The notes below the pieces were generated by a model. That model did not search any database, had not been told where the DNA came from, and saw only the letters and a list, made by a program, of their open reading frames with translations. This document shows, piece by piece, positions 14,812-28,200 of a DNA stretch of 64,000 nucleotides. Numbering within the stretch: the stretch's first letter is position 1; every line of letters begins with the position of its first letter. The stretch comes from Dolomedes plantarius (taxonomy: Eukaryota > Arthropoda > Arachnida > Araneae > Dolomedidae): assembly GCA_907164885.2 (NCBI GenBank), contig OU015501.1, positions 66,688,808 to 66,752,807 of the forward strand. The letters are read 5' to 3'. A program made the position numbers and the translations under genes.

Positions 14812-15636
14812 GTAACCCTCCTATAACACGGTAGATTGGTTCCTAGAAAATTCCATGTTGTGTGAAACCGTGTTGTATGAGACCCAGAGACAGTTCAAAA
14901 AAGGGGGTCACGTTCAGAAAACTTATTAAAAACAAACATTTTTTAAAAGAATTCCATGTAAAAAACTTAATTTTTATTAATAATATAAATGTATGTATAA
15001 CACAAAACGAAAAGAAGCAAAAGTATATTATTTTCAGTTAATGCGATATTAATTTAAAAAATTTCTTCTTCATCACTGCTCAGTACAATCAAACGAGAAC
15101 GTTTTTTCGATTGAACAATATCACCTTTACTTTCAGAACCTTTTTCTTCATTTAGATTTTTTGCACCTTCTATTCTCTTTAAAAAATCTGTAATTTTGGT
15201 TTATTTACTGGTTCCCAGAGGGTCATTGTAGATTCATGGTATAGAGATAGACAATTTTGCAGCTCCCTTTTGAATTTTTGGCTTTTTTCAGCGGAAGGGT
15301 TCAAGGTTTTCAACTAAGCTTCGGCCTTCTTGTAATTTTATAGAGTTATAAATGAATAAATTATAATTTGTTTCTACATTTTCATGTAAAGCCACTATTG
15401 ATCATTATTCCTCAACGTCATTATTTTAAGGTAATTTCATTTTTAAATGTGTAAAACAAAAATCATGTTATCTAGTGCTATAGAAGTACAGTGTTGTACA
15501 AAGGTTTTCCAAATTTATTTATCGTGTTAGAGGGAAACCGTTTTACAGGTTGCAGTGTTATACGAGGGTTCCCGCAATTCATCCTATCGTGTAAGAGTGA
15601 AACCGTGTTGTAAGATGCCATGCTGTAAGAAGGCTA

Positions 15637-15640
<4 letters not shown>
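14809..15640. mobile_element. Tigger/pogo-like non-autonomous element, copy 1
   Basis: Ends are imperfect inverted repeats: left CAGGTAACCCTCCTATAACA; right, on the other strand, CAGATAGCCTTCTTACAGCA. TA lies outside both. CAG-starting TIRs with TA targets fit the pogo/Tigger branch of Tc1-mariner. The inside keeps a short transposase-like frame (see 15054-15201). Confidence 0.72.
15054..15201 (-). pseudogene. C-terminal remnant of a Tigger-like transposase
   Basis: Read on the minus strand, the frame gives TKITDFLKRIEGAKNLNEEK and then a lysine/serine-rich stretch ending LIVLSSDEEEIF and a stop. A short ITDFLKR-type block with an acidic tail is what the last part of pogo/Tigger/Jerky-type transposases often looks like. 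Upstream the frame is blocked by a stop and the DDE domain is missing, so this is what an internal deletion left behind. The second copy (from 16206) has one extra T, which breaks the frame. Family assignment is inference. Confidence 0.5.

Positions 15641-15716
<76 letters not shown>
15641..15716. repeat. (TA)n microsatellite
   Basis: Pure TA between the Tigger-like and mariner-type elements. The matching arrays in the second unit (16794-16847) and at the junction (15921-15960) are shorter. Confidence 0.97.
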
Positions 15717-15718
<2 letters not shown>

Positions 15719-15919
15719 GGGTGTCTCAAAAATAACCGACGATTTGAAAAATCAATTAAAGAAAAACGGAAGGCGATATAAATGTATGGTTTGCTGCATT
15801 CTGCTTAGGTAACCAGGGAATTTATTCTTACCAACTTTCAAAATTAGTTACAAAGTTAGTCAACAGATGGCGCTGCTGACTGGGAAAAACTATAAAACAA
15901 TGTTTTCAAAATAACCACC

Positions 15920-15920
<1 letters not shown>
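15717..15920 (+). mobile_element. partial mariner-type MITE, left TIR only
   Basis: It starts CCGGGTGTCTCAAAAATAAC next to TA and follows the first ~204 bp of the element at 16848-17476, then stops at the duplication junction. Confidence 0.85.
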
Positions 15921-15960
<40 letters not shown>

Positions 15961-15963
<3 letters not shown>

Positions 15964-16789
15964 GTAACCCTCCTATAACACGGTAGATTGGTTCCTAGAA
16001 AATTCCGTGTTGTGTGAAACCGTGTTGTATGAGACCCAGAGACAGTTCAAAAAAGGGGGTTACGTTCAGAAAACTTATTAAAAACAAACATTTTTTAAAA
16101 GAATTCCATTTAAAAAACTTAATTTTTATTACTAATATAAATGTATGTATAACACAAAACGAAAAGAAGCAAAAGTATATTATTTTCAGTTAATGCGATA
16201 TTAATTTAAAAAATTTCTTCTTCATCACTGCTCAGTACAATCAAACGAGAACGTTTTTTTCGATTGAACAATATCACCTTTACTTTCAGAACCTTTTTCT
16301 TCATTTAGATTTTTTGCACCTTCTATTCTCTTTAAAAAATCTGTAATTTTGGTTTATTTACTGGTTCTCAGAGGGTCATTGTAGATTCATGGTATAGAGA
16401 TAGACAATTTTGCAGCTCCCTTTTGAATTTTTGGCTTTTTTCAGCGGAAGGGTTCAAGGTTTTCAACTAAGCTTCGGCCTTCTTGTAATTTTATAGAGTT
16501 ATAAATGAATAAATTATAATTTGTTTCTACATTTTCATGTAAAGCCACTATTGATCATTATTCCTCAACGTCATTATTTTAAGGTAATTTCATTTTTAAA
16601 TGTGTAAAACAAAAATCATGTTATCTAGTGCTATAGAAGTACAGTGTTGTACAAAGGTTTTCCAAATTTATTTATCGTGTTAGAGGGAAACCGTTTTACA
16701 GGTTGCAGTGTTATACGAGGGTTCCCGCAATTCATCCTATCGTGTAAGAGTGAAACCGTGTTGTAAGATGCCATGCTGTAAGAAGGCTA

Positions 16790-16793
<4 letters not shown>
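15961..16793. mobile_element. Tigger/pogo-like non-autonomous element, copy 2
   Basis: Nearly identical to 14809-15640, with the same CAG termini and TA flanks. One extra T near 16250 disrupts the C-terminal transposase remnant. Confidence 0.75.
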
Positions 16794-16847
<54 letters not shown>

Positions 16848-16849
<2 letters not shown>

Positions 16850-17474
16850 GGGTGTCTCAAAAATAACCGACGATTTGAAAAATCAATTAAAGAAAAACGG
16901 AAGGCGATATAAATGTATGGTTTGCTGCATTCTGCTTAGGTAACCAGGGAATTTATTCTTACCAACTTTCAAAATTAGTTACAAAGTTAGTCAACAGATG
17001 GCGCTGCTGACTGGGAAAAACTATAAAACAATGTTTTCAAAATAACCACCGTTTGCAGCAACAACGTGGCGCAGTCTGAGGTCAAAATTCGCAGACGCCC
17101 GTGCAAACATTTCAGTTTGAATGTTCTGACAAGCAGCAGAGATGTATTGTTCCAGTTCATCTACAATTTGTGGATTGTGACGACACACCTGGTCTTTCAA
17201 GTACCCCCAAAGAAAAAATCGCATGGCGTCAAATATGGCGAATAGGGAGGCCAATCCATGCCACTTTGCGTATACTTCTTGCTTTGAAAACATTGTTTTA
17301 TAATTTTTCCCAGTCAGCAGGGCTATCTGTTGACGGACTGTGTAACTAATTTTGAAAATTGGTGATAATAAATTCCCTGGTTACCTAAGCATAATGCAGC
17401 AAACTGTACATTTCTATCACTATCCGTTTTTCTTTAATTGATTTTTCAAATCGTCGGTCATTTTTGGGACACCC

Positions 17475-17476
<2 letters not shown>
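16848..17476. mobile_element. mariner-type MITE with ~190-bp TIRs
   Basis: The left end CCGGGTGTCTCAAAAATAAC is matched in inverse by the right end (reverse complement CCGGGTGTCCCAAAAATGAC). Similarity continues for about 190 bp into each side (to about 17045, and from about 17283), leaving a small centre. Both ends are in TA. The centre carries a transposase fragment on the minus strand. Confidence 0.88.
17021..17293 (-). pseudogene. C-terminal fragment of a mariner-type transposase
   Basis: The minus-strand frame contains FFLWGYLKDQV, the block that follows the last catalytic Asp in mariner-like transposases with the WPPRSPDLTP..F.LWG signature. The rest reads as a helical C-terminus. The helix-turn-helix and all catalytic Asp residues are absent. 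The fragment overlaps both TIRs. It cannot encode an active enzyme; the element would need an outside transposase, plausibly from a relative of the element at 20593-22311. Confidence 0.7.
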
Positions 17477-17563
<87 letters not shown>

Positions 17564-17576
17564 GTATGTATGAAAA
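17477..17576. repeat. (TA)n microsatellite at a transposon junction
   Basis: TA array with a few TATG units. It links the right end of the mariner-type MITE to the broken 5' side of a Tc1 element. Confidence 0.95.
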
Positions 17577-18106
17577 TTTTTGGTGCTGATGGGCGTATAA
17601 TTGTATGGAGAAAAAAAAATGAGGAACTTAATCCCAAGAACTTAGTAGGAACAGTTAAGCATGCCGGTGGAGGTATCCTTGTGTGGGGGTGCATGTCAGC
17701 ATCAGGACTAGGAAATTTGGTATTTATTGATGGCATAATGAATCATGCTGTTTTTATAAATATTTTAAGAGACAATTTAAAATTATCAGCCCAAAATTTG
17801 GGTATTGGAAACAACTTTGTTTTTTCTCAAGATAACGATCCTAAGCACACGGCTCTCAACGTTCGCCTCTGGTGTCTGTATAATTGTCCACAAGTTCTGA
17901 AAACACCACCTCAATCACCAGATATAAACCCAATAGAACATATTTGGAGAGAACTGGAGGTTCGAGTACGAAAACACGACATTCACACGAAAAGCGAACT
18001 AAAAACAATTATGATGGAAGAATGGATGAACATTGATGAAGAAATTACAAAAGAACTAGTGCAATCTATTCCCAGACGTTTGTTTAAAAGCTGTTGTGGA
18101 TGCTAA
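17577..18106 (+). pseudogene. Tc1 transposase, N-terminus missing
   Basis: An open frame from the TA array to a TAA at 18104-18106 encodes the C-terminal half of a Tc1 DDE transposase, a nuclear cut-and-paste enzyme. It begins at the [10 protein letters not shown] block just after the first catalytic Asp. It keeps GGGILVWGCMS, the second Asp in SQDNDPKHT, and the Glu in SPDINPIEHIW, with 34 residues between them (DD34E). The two DNA-binding helix-turn-helix domains and the first Asp are gone. The remaining frame has no stop or frameshift, so the truncation looks young. The N-terminal Tyr-Ile run of the open frame is microsatellite, not protein. Confidence 0.88.
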
Positions 18107-18398
18107 AGGATATTCTACTAAATATTAATTTAACGAATAATTAGAATATTTATTAATATGTAGAGATTTTTTACAAGTGTACGATGACTTTTGTGAGATA
18201 AAGATTTGGTTACTTTTTGATTATTGGTTTCTTAAAAATAAAGTTTTACTATGTTTTCAAAATATTTGATGTAGATTTGTTAAGAATAGATTATAGATAT
18301 TATGATTAAATACCCATTCGGAAATATTCATTTTAATTAATGGATAGACCCTATTTCATTGAAAATCGTAAGTGTACGAACACTTTTGGGAGCCACTG
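17577..18398 (+). mobile_element. 5'-truncated Tc1 element
   Basis: The right end reads GTGTACGAACACTTTTGGGA followed by GCCACTG and TA, the classic Tc1-type terminal repeat in inverse orientation. The left end is missing: homology starts abruptly at the TA array, inside the transposase gene. Confidence 0.85.
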
Positions 18399-18489
18399 TA
18401 CATATGGATGATTTTGCTCCTTAAGAATTTATGTATAAATAATTTTCTTTAAATAATAAACGTTACATCTAAAAAATTTTGAATACTTT

Positions 18490-18610
18490 TAGGCATTGAA
18501 CGCATTATCGCATTTTACATTAATTTATATGGGAAAAATTGTTTCGCTTAACGAGTGTTTCGCATTACGAGTAAGACTCCAGAACGAATTATGCTCGTTA
18601 TGCGATGTTC

Positions 18611-18613
<3 letters not shown>
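18490..18613 (-). mobile_element. terminal fragment of a Tigger-like element
   Basis: Read on the minus strand from the TA array: GTGGAACATCGCATAACGAG, then further CG-containing motifs such as TCGTAATGCG and TCGTTAAGCG. This resembles the Tigger/pogo TIR style. Only one end is present; the inner limit is unclear. Confidence 0.5.
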
Positions 18614-19914
<1,301 letters not shown>

Positions 19915-19931
19915 TATATATATATATATAT

Positions 19932-20575
19932 ACTAGCTCAAAACCCGCGCTTCGCTACGGAGTACATTCAAATTAAATGCAACGGTCAACGTATGCAATT
20001 AATGCCAAAAAAATAAATATATATATATATTTATAATAAATGCGACGATCAATGTATACAATTGGTGTAATATATATATATATATATATATATATTTCTA
20101 AAAAAATCGTAAGGGATATTTATATTTTTGGATAATATCCAATCATCTGCTGCATTAGAAAGAAAAGGAATATTTTTTTGTCTATTTAGTTGATATGCAC
20201 GTGACGATAAATTTATTTAAAGTACCAGAAAAAGAAATCACGTGATCGGCATTTAATAAATTAAATTCTAAAAATGAATCTTTAAAAATTCACCAAAATT
20301 CAGAAAATCGATTTAAAGGTTCGAAAAAGATTTCATTTTAAAGGAATTTTTACGATCTTTCTAGTGATATAAATTTTATAACCCTCAAATTATTATTTTA
20401 AATGCAAACTTAAAAAAAGTTACAAAAACAGCTTAAAAATTTAATTTAAAAAAATCTAAGGAGAATTTTTCAAAAACCTTTCTTAGAATCGCCATGCAAA
20501 ATTTCAGCTCTTTAGGTCCAGCGGTTTGGTCTGTGCGTTGTATGTCAGTGAGTCAGTTACGGAACTGTTATATAT
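19932..20575 (+). repeat. dispersed repeat family, copy 2
   Basis: Starts TACTAGCTCAAAACCCGC and ends GTCAGTGAGTCAGTTACGGA followed by ACTG and TA repeats. Same order as the copy at 2369-3096, with a small (TA)n expansion near 20070. Confidence 0.85.
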
Positions 20576-20592
20576 ATATATATATATATATA

Positions 20593-22309
20593 CCGAGTGG
20601 CCATAATTAAACTGACAGTGCTCACAGTGTTCTGTAGCGCGATCTATTTGAGAGAATGACGCCACATTTTGTAGGAAGATTAAACAAGACGGGGGACGAA
20701 GGATTCCGCGAAAAATAAATTAGTTCCAAAATTCACCGCTAGGGGAATATTTGGCGCTGTGTAATAGAAAATCGAGTGTTAACAAATGCAAATCAATACG
20801 GAAATTACCTTTTATTTTGCATTCAAATGAGGTTCAATGTGGCTGCCGTTGTTGTGCACCACATATTGCATTTTGTGCACAGTATGCACAACAGCAAAAA
20901 GTAACATGTCTGCAGGAATCTCCCGTACAGTTCGTGATATGTTATGCTTCAACGTAGCCAGGTCCTGGACCACTCCTTGATAGACCTTGGACTTAAGGTA
21001 ACCCCATAGCCAGAAGTCGCATGGGGTAAGATCAGGCGACCGAGGTGGCCATGCAGTTGGAAAGTAGCGGGTAATGACTCTTTCTGTTGTGAATTTCTGT
21101 CGTAGCAGCTGTTGCACCCGTACAGCAACGTGTGGAGGGGCTCCATCTTGCATGAAAATGATTTCCCCCAGGCATTGTCTTTGCTGAAGTGCCGGAATGA
21201 CAAAGTTGTTCAACATGTGGCGATATTTCTCTCCTGTAACAGAACAGGTTTCCGGTCCTGTCGGGGTAATGTTCTCATAGAAGAATGGACCTACGATAAA
21301 TTCCGCTGTGAACCCACACCAAACAGTTATCTTTGGTGAATGTAAGGGAATTTCTGTGACTGCATGTGGTGATTTGTCATCCCAAATTCGGCAGTTCTGG
21401 GTATTCACAGTTCCATGCAGGTAAAAGTGGGCCTCGTCTCCCAATAAGATTTTCCACGGCCAAGCATCATCTGGCAAGAAAGGTGAGAGCAAAAGTCAAT
21501 CGCTTATCATGGTCGGGGTACAGTAACTCCTGTACACGGCTGATCTTGTACGGATAGAAGTTGATAATCTTTCGTAAGATTTTCCATACCGTACTGTAAG
21601 GCATATCCATATTCCGAGCTAATCCACGAGCGCTAGAGGTGGCAGCAATATTGTCTGGTCCTCTGTCGACAATCGCCGTGGCAACTGCTTCGATTGTATC
21701 CTGTGGTACAGGTTGTCGTCCTCTGCCTGACTGAACCTTCAGAGAACCTGTTTTCTCAAACGTCGCAACGATTGCTTTTAGCCCATTAACTGACACAGGA
21801 CCGTTACCTTTACGCATTTTTTTGTGCGTTCTAAAAGCACGAAGAGCGGCTGACGCATTGCACTGGTTGAGGAAAAAGAATTTGACCAGTAACGCACGCT
21901 CGACTAGAGAAGGAGACTTTGCGCAGAAACTTTCAATCCGATTGATTCGAAACGTAACACATTGCCTTTTAAAACCGAAGCAGTTGGCACTGTGCCAATG
22001 GATGTAACGTGAAATTTGAATAAAGAAATTCTTTTTAAAAGTGTTGCCATATTGCACTTGAACTAAATAAGAAAATGTGCATAATAAAAGGCAATTTTAT
22101 TCCGTATTAATTTGCATTTGTTAACACTCTATTTTCTATTACACAGAGCCAAATATTCCCCTAGCGGTGACTTTTGGAACTAATTTATTTTTTCGCGGAA
22201 TCCTTCGTCCCCCGTCTTGTTTAATCTTCCTACAAAATGTGGCGTCATTCTCGCAAATAGATTGCTCTACAGAACACTGTGAGCATTGTCAGTTTAATTA
22301 TGGCCACCC

Positions 22310-22311
<2 letters not shown>
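20593..22311 (-). mobile_element. mariner-type element with ~220-bp TIRs, nearly full length
   Basis: Termini are CCGAGTGGCCATAATTAAAC on the left and, reverse complemented, CCGGGTGGCCATAATTAAAC on the right, flanked by TA in a TA array. Inverted similarity runs about 220 bp on each side (20593 to ~20815 and ~22087 to 22311) with few differences. The 1.7-kb body holds a transposase gene on the minus strand, disrupted by one frameshift. Confidence 0.92.
20812..22057 (-). pseudogene. mariner-type transposase (DD41D-like), one frameshift
   Basis: The N-terminal frame (about 22057 to 21467) carries a helix-turn-helix region and the linker SGRGRQPVPQDTIEAVA. The C-terminal frame (about 21492 to 20812) carries the first catalytic Asp in LLGDEAHFYL, then WCGF, the second Asp in FMQDGAPPHVA, and the third in PPRSPDLTPCDFWLWG. 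I count 42 residues between the second and third Asp. That is close to the DD41D (rosa-like) mariner class and unlike classical DD34D. The frames meet near 21480 (LTFL then PDDAW), so one small indel separates an otherwise complete gene. The protein ends within the inner edge of the left TIR. Recent decay is inferred. Confidence 0.88.
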
Positions 22312-23054
<743 letters not shown>

Positions 23055-24369
23055 TATATATATATATAATTAAAACATTGAAAAATGTGAAATGGGAAAA
23101 TTACTCTTTAAGATATTTGAATATTGCAAGTTTGACAAAGCCAATGACTTTGTTTGAGACGCACTAAACATCTCTTTGCATGTAAATTTGAACAGGTTTG
23201 ATATAGAGGGAAATTAAATTGACCCCTATGGGTTTGTATCATTCTACAGTGTTTTAGAAGAAAACTAAAATTTTAAGGAAATAAATTGTTGAGGATTTCC
23301 GCACTGGTATAGCAAACTATATAATTTTTTTCTCATTTCCTACTCTAGTTTAGCAATTAAAATTTTGGTTCATTTCTCCAGTTATCAATAAAAATCCATG
23401 GACGTAGGTTTTGTATGAATACAGTTAGAAAATATTATTTATTTGATATTTCCTAATAATTGGGAATTTAGTACACAGTACTCGTAGTATTGAAATGGAA
23501 GAAAAACCTATTTTTTGAAATGTACTACGTTTGTTTTCTCTTAAATAAGTATTCGTCATCGTCTGCTACACAAACCTCGAAAATGAGATGTAAAATGTAT
23601 GCTTCTTACACAAGAAACCTTGAAATGTTCGTTTTTATTCTAGGCATTGTCAAAAGAAAATTTAATCCAGAAAATGTTTTGAGACCATTCGGTAAAAATG
23701 ACATTTCTGAGAGTAAGAATCTGCGAGATGTTTGACAAACAGGTAGTGAGGAAAATGAGACGAAAATTGAAAGCCAAAAAAGATTAATTTTGAATTATCT
23801 AGAAATCGCATTCCAGAACAAATTAATAATAAATAAGATCAAGAAATATAAGACTTCCCTTTAATTGTTTATAGATCCTAACGCTAAAACTGAACCTTTA
23901 TTTTTTCTTTACATTTATTTTTATATTCACTAATCACTATTAATTTTTCTTACAAATCAAAATTTCTTTCTTCTAAACAAATTTATTTCAGCTTGTAAAT
24001 GTCCCAGGTTATTCAACTAAACTAGGATTTTTGGCTTCATACTTTGACTGGAGGGCAAGCTAGAGAAGCACGGACAAATGTTAAATAATTAATCTATCTT
24101 TGATTATGCTTTTCAGTAATACCATGAAACACAAATATATCAAGTCAGTTAAGAAACAAAATATTTCGTTTTTGAAGTGTTTAGGATGGGAGGTAATTTC
24201 CGTCATCTATATGCCTTGTAGTACGTTTCTTGTAGTAAATTCCAGTTACAGGCCATTTATGGGTGGAAATAAAATCCATACATATTTGGCATATATAATC
24301 AACAATATCTGACATATATCATTGTTAAAATATCTATTTTCTTATTTAAAAATTAGTTAGTTTATAGAA
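23055..24369. other. AT-rich non-coding stretch
   Basis: No supported gene. The open frame at 23490-23735 has no domain, no splice context and no coding composition. Confidence 0.5.
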
Positions 24370-24536
24370 ATATGGTCAACTTTTGCTACATAAGGGCTAA
24401 TTCGACCGAGAACTAGAGTTTAAAGCAGATTTCGAGCGACTACAAACATCCATGCAAACAATGGGACTCGAATTCACCTGCTCTGAATCAAATGCCGAAG
24501 CCCTAATGACTCTAACCACTCGGTCATCCCTCGGCT
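24370..24536 (-). repeat. tRNA-derived SINE, copy A (most diverged)
   Basis: Shares the body and order of copies B (25054-25222) and C (61311-61476): TATGGTCAAC, GGGCTAATTCGACCGAGA, CTACAAACATCCATGC, GGGACTCGAATTC. Read on the minus strand, the tRNA-like head carries the A-box-like and B-box (GAATTCGAGTCCC) motifs. Confidence 0.75.
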
Positions 24537-25053
24537 GTTTTTAAACTTGGATAGTCGACGGATGAAAAAAACTGAACAAATGACCTCCTTGAAAGTTTCT
24601 GTCTCAAATATTGATTTCAAATAGAATCTGCCATCTTCAAGATACATTATCTTCGTTTAATTTAGATTAGTGAACTCCACAGTAGCTGTTTGAAGTTTCC
24701 ATAAACGTTCGTTATGTCCACTGAGGGGGAAAACTGAAGCTGGTGAAGTCTGATGGTAGAGAATAAAAATGTAGAATGGGTAGAATCAGACAGGTTTCCT
24801 GCAAGATGAAATGACCAACATGAAGAAAAGGCATCATGAAAAATTGCAGATTACTAAGAGCAGAGGGAATATGCACAGCTAAATTGCAAATGTATAGAGA
24901 TTAAAAATGGAAACACAAAATGGTATTTATATATTTCGACAGATTTTTGCAAAAGTGGGAAAAGAATATTTTGTTTAAATAAATAAATATCAGTCGTAAC
25001 AACTCTCAACAATTCGACCATCCGAAACGCAACTACAGGTTGTTAAGGTAATA

Positions 25054-25222
25054 TTTGGTTTGAAGTGATATGGTCAATTTTGGCTACACAATGGGTAATT
25101 AGACCGGGACCTACAGTTTAAAGCCGATTCCGCACGGTTACAAACACCCATGCCAGCACTGGGACTCGAACCCTCAGGATCTGAACCGAATACCAGCGCC
25201 CTATCTATTCGGCCATCACCTG
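25054..25222 (-). repeat. tRNA-derived SINE, copy B
   Basis: On the minus strand: TGGCCGAATAGATAGGGCGC (A-box region), then GGGTTCGAGTCCC (B box), then a body ending ACCATATCACTTCAAACC. The tRNA-like fold is imperfect and the body is shared with two other copies, so it is a SINE and not a tRNA gene. Confidence 0.82.
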
Positions 25223-28200
25223 GAGAAAAATGTAATATTTAATAATAAATATAAGGTAATATTTCTCTTAAGTAGTAGCAGGCTCCACTAAAGTCAATAC
25301 CTTAGATTTTTAGCTTCTTCTTTCCAGATTTATTTTTATTTATTTTTTACTTTTTGTTTTGCTTAATTGGTAGAAAAGAGCTGTGGCCATGCCATACTTT
25401 GGAAATATTTCTTTCTGTATCGCTTAGGAATACGCGAATTAAAATTGAGGTTATAGAGATAGTTTGATAAATAAAGTATAAAAATTGGAACATAAAACCC
25501 TATTTCGTATAATCTATGCATTTAAATTTATATTTTATCATCAAGTTTGAAATCAAAATTTAAATTTTAACTTATGTTCCATTTTTATAATTCTATGCAT
25601 ATTTTTAGTCTTTATTGCTTATTCATTTAAACTAGAAAAGTAATAATAAAATATCATGGCTTATTTCAGTTAAGAAACACCTTAAAAAATATCTGACCTT
25701 CTTCTCTTAAACAATGCGCAAAAAAAGAAAACTTCTTAGCATATTAATGTTATTCTCAACTATCTTTAAAAAATGTATCGTAATGAGACACTTTATAAAA
25801 TACATATAACGTTACATTTCATCAATAGATGGCACCGCTGTTCGCTGTTCCTTCATCTCAGTCAGAATTTACTGTTCTTTCAGAGATTTTGACTAAAATT
25901 ATAATGAATGTTTTAGCTGAGAAAAGACTTAGAAAGATTTATAGTCTAAGATTTGATAAATGCTATGGAATTGACTAATTCTTATGGATCAAATTTTATA
26001 CCGAAAATCAACAGCTCTTCAGAATTTCTTAGTCCTTAGACTTAGAAGTGCTTAGGTCTTATGAGCCCATCAGAATGTTAGTACCCGACAATATTCATCG
26101 ACAGACTAAGATGTGGGATAAAAATTCTTTTAGATTTCTTACATAATAAATTTATTAGGAATTTTTTTTGAGAATAGTATATCATAATAGGAGCCAAGTA
26201 TTCGGCGGGCATGCCCCCCCCCCCCAACTTAACTTGAAATAAATTAAAATGTTAATAGAAGTTCAGATAAAATCAGAAAATTGTAGAAACTTTTAAGAAA
26301 GTTGGTTTTTTTCCGCCTTTTCAAACTGTGAAACTGAACATTCCGATTATGTATTTAGCCTTAACATAGTTTTTAACAATGATATGATCCATAGCAAAAA
26401 TTCGATGCTATTTTTTTTTCTCATTTTATTTCTATTATATTTATTTTTCTCATTGTATAACTTTTGAATACTACTCAAACATCAATTCTTTTGTTTTTGA
26501 ATTTCAAAAAATCCTAATATTTCAAATTTTAATGACCGTCCGGCAGTCAATGCGCTGAGGAGAGCCCTAACTAAATTCGATTCGTGCCTCCCCCCCCCCC
26601 CCCTCAAAAAAAAATTGGAAGCACGCTACGCCTGTGTTTAGAAGATTCCAGGTGAACCTTATTGTTCAAATACATTTTGTCAACCATGAAGTTTGTAAGG
26701 AGGAATGATAAAGTGCAGGGCTGATGTATATCGTTAGGTCTGTACTATCCAATTCAGTTTTGGGGTAACTTAAAACTGCAGCTTAAAATGTTGTTCTCGA
26801 GAGTTTTATACTTTTTAAAATTATGTCAATACTATATGCAGATACATTCCTTAATTTATATAATAATAATGCCCTTGATTATAATACAATACACATGTAT
26901 TTTATATATCGTTTTATGAATACATGGTTTAGTTTTAGAGTTTTTAACATTAGGTAAGTCAGTTTACACAGGTCGCTAATGTCAGCCTTACGGAACATCT
27001 TTTGCGATGAACTGCAGTGATGAATATCAAGATCAGATACTAGCTCTTAATTTTACTATTCTGCCTATCACTCTGATAAAGTAATAAGAGAAAATTTCCT
27101 CGGCAACTCATTTTGATTTAGAGCAGAGTTCTCATTTTGAAGAGAGAAGACTGCAATAGCATCAAATGGGAAGTGACAAATTCACTGTAAACTACTTCCT
27201 ATTTAAATATTGAGAGTTGCTACTAAATTGTGGATGATAAAGGAAGCGATGGTGTATTATCATTATCATTGTGTATTCTTGAGCAGTTAAAAAATGTCGT
27301 ACAAACATTGCCGGAATCCAGGCTCTTGATATTTTCCATATTCTCTCCCACAAACACCATACCAGTCCTTTAATGATATGCCATTACACGAAACTCGTAC
27401 TTCCCAGTGAATGTCAACATTTTCAAGCAAATCAGAATGCATGATGCCTTTCTAGGCATCAAAGCAAATGAACGGTCTTTTCATTCGGGCTTCAGAAAAA
27501 TGCAATGTTTTTGTTTTCGAGGAACGTGGCTCCTCTTAATGCGATGAACTTTGGTGGTTGTGTATGCAATAAATAAAACTCCCCACTATTTCTAAAGCTT
27601 TGATCAAATTCTCAAATTTTGGGGGCCCTTTTTCTTTTTACTGAATCGTACCTTAGGTGGCAATAAAATTTAATTTACATTTATGGACTTTATTTTCTTT
27701 TTTATTCCCTGTAAAAACAATAAAAAACAAATGTAAGATACAGCTGTTTTTCCTTCACCTTCACTGCATAAAATCAATCATCAGTGAATATTTTTAAGCA
27801 TTTAAAACAATTCTAAAAGTATATCGAAATTTATGAGTCTCATTAATACATTCATCTTCAATATAATTCATTTTTTTTATAAATCTATGCGCGAAAAGTA
27901 AAGGAGTAAAATTTATATGATTAACTTTTTATCACCTCCCCTATGCTCTTATTTCCAAATTTAGATAAAGGATTATTTTATTCCTCAAAGACAAAAATAT
28001 GTTACAATATTCAAAAAATTGTTACATTTAAAAAAATTGCATAAAACTAGAAACTTATTTTAAGATTTCCGGATACACTGTACACATCATTTCCCATAGT
28101 CAGACTATTCGTTTTCAGTATTACCCGTGCAGCACAAAAAATTAAAAAGAATTATAATACAAAATATCATTGATAGGGATGTAACAAACACAAAAATTCA

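Larger units (their letters stand above)
14809..17051 (+). repeat. tandem segmental duplication, two ~1.1-kb units
   Basis: 14809-15920 and 15961-17051 carry the same order: Tigger-like MITE, (TA)n, then the left part of a mariner-type MITE. The copies differ at only a few positions (for example C/T in GGGGGTCACG against GGGGGTTACG, and 6 against 7 T after AACG). The first unit stops at AATAACCACCG, where the second continues into the element. The junction lies in (TA)n. Confidence 0.92.

Noticed and set aside
23490..23735. 81-codon ORF as a gene
   Set aside because: AT-rich codons only, no motif, no flanking splice or polyA support.
25140..25222. tRNA gene on the minus strand (also 61400-61476 and 24450-24536)
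   Set aside because: B boxes are good but the cloverleaf is incomplete, and all three share a non-tRNA body: they are SINEs.
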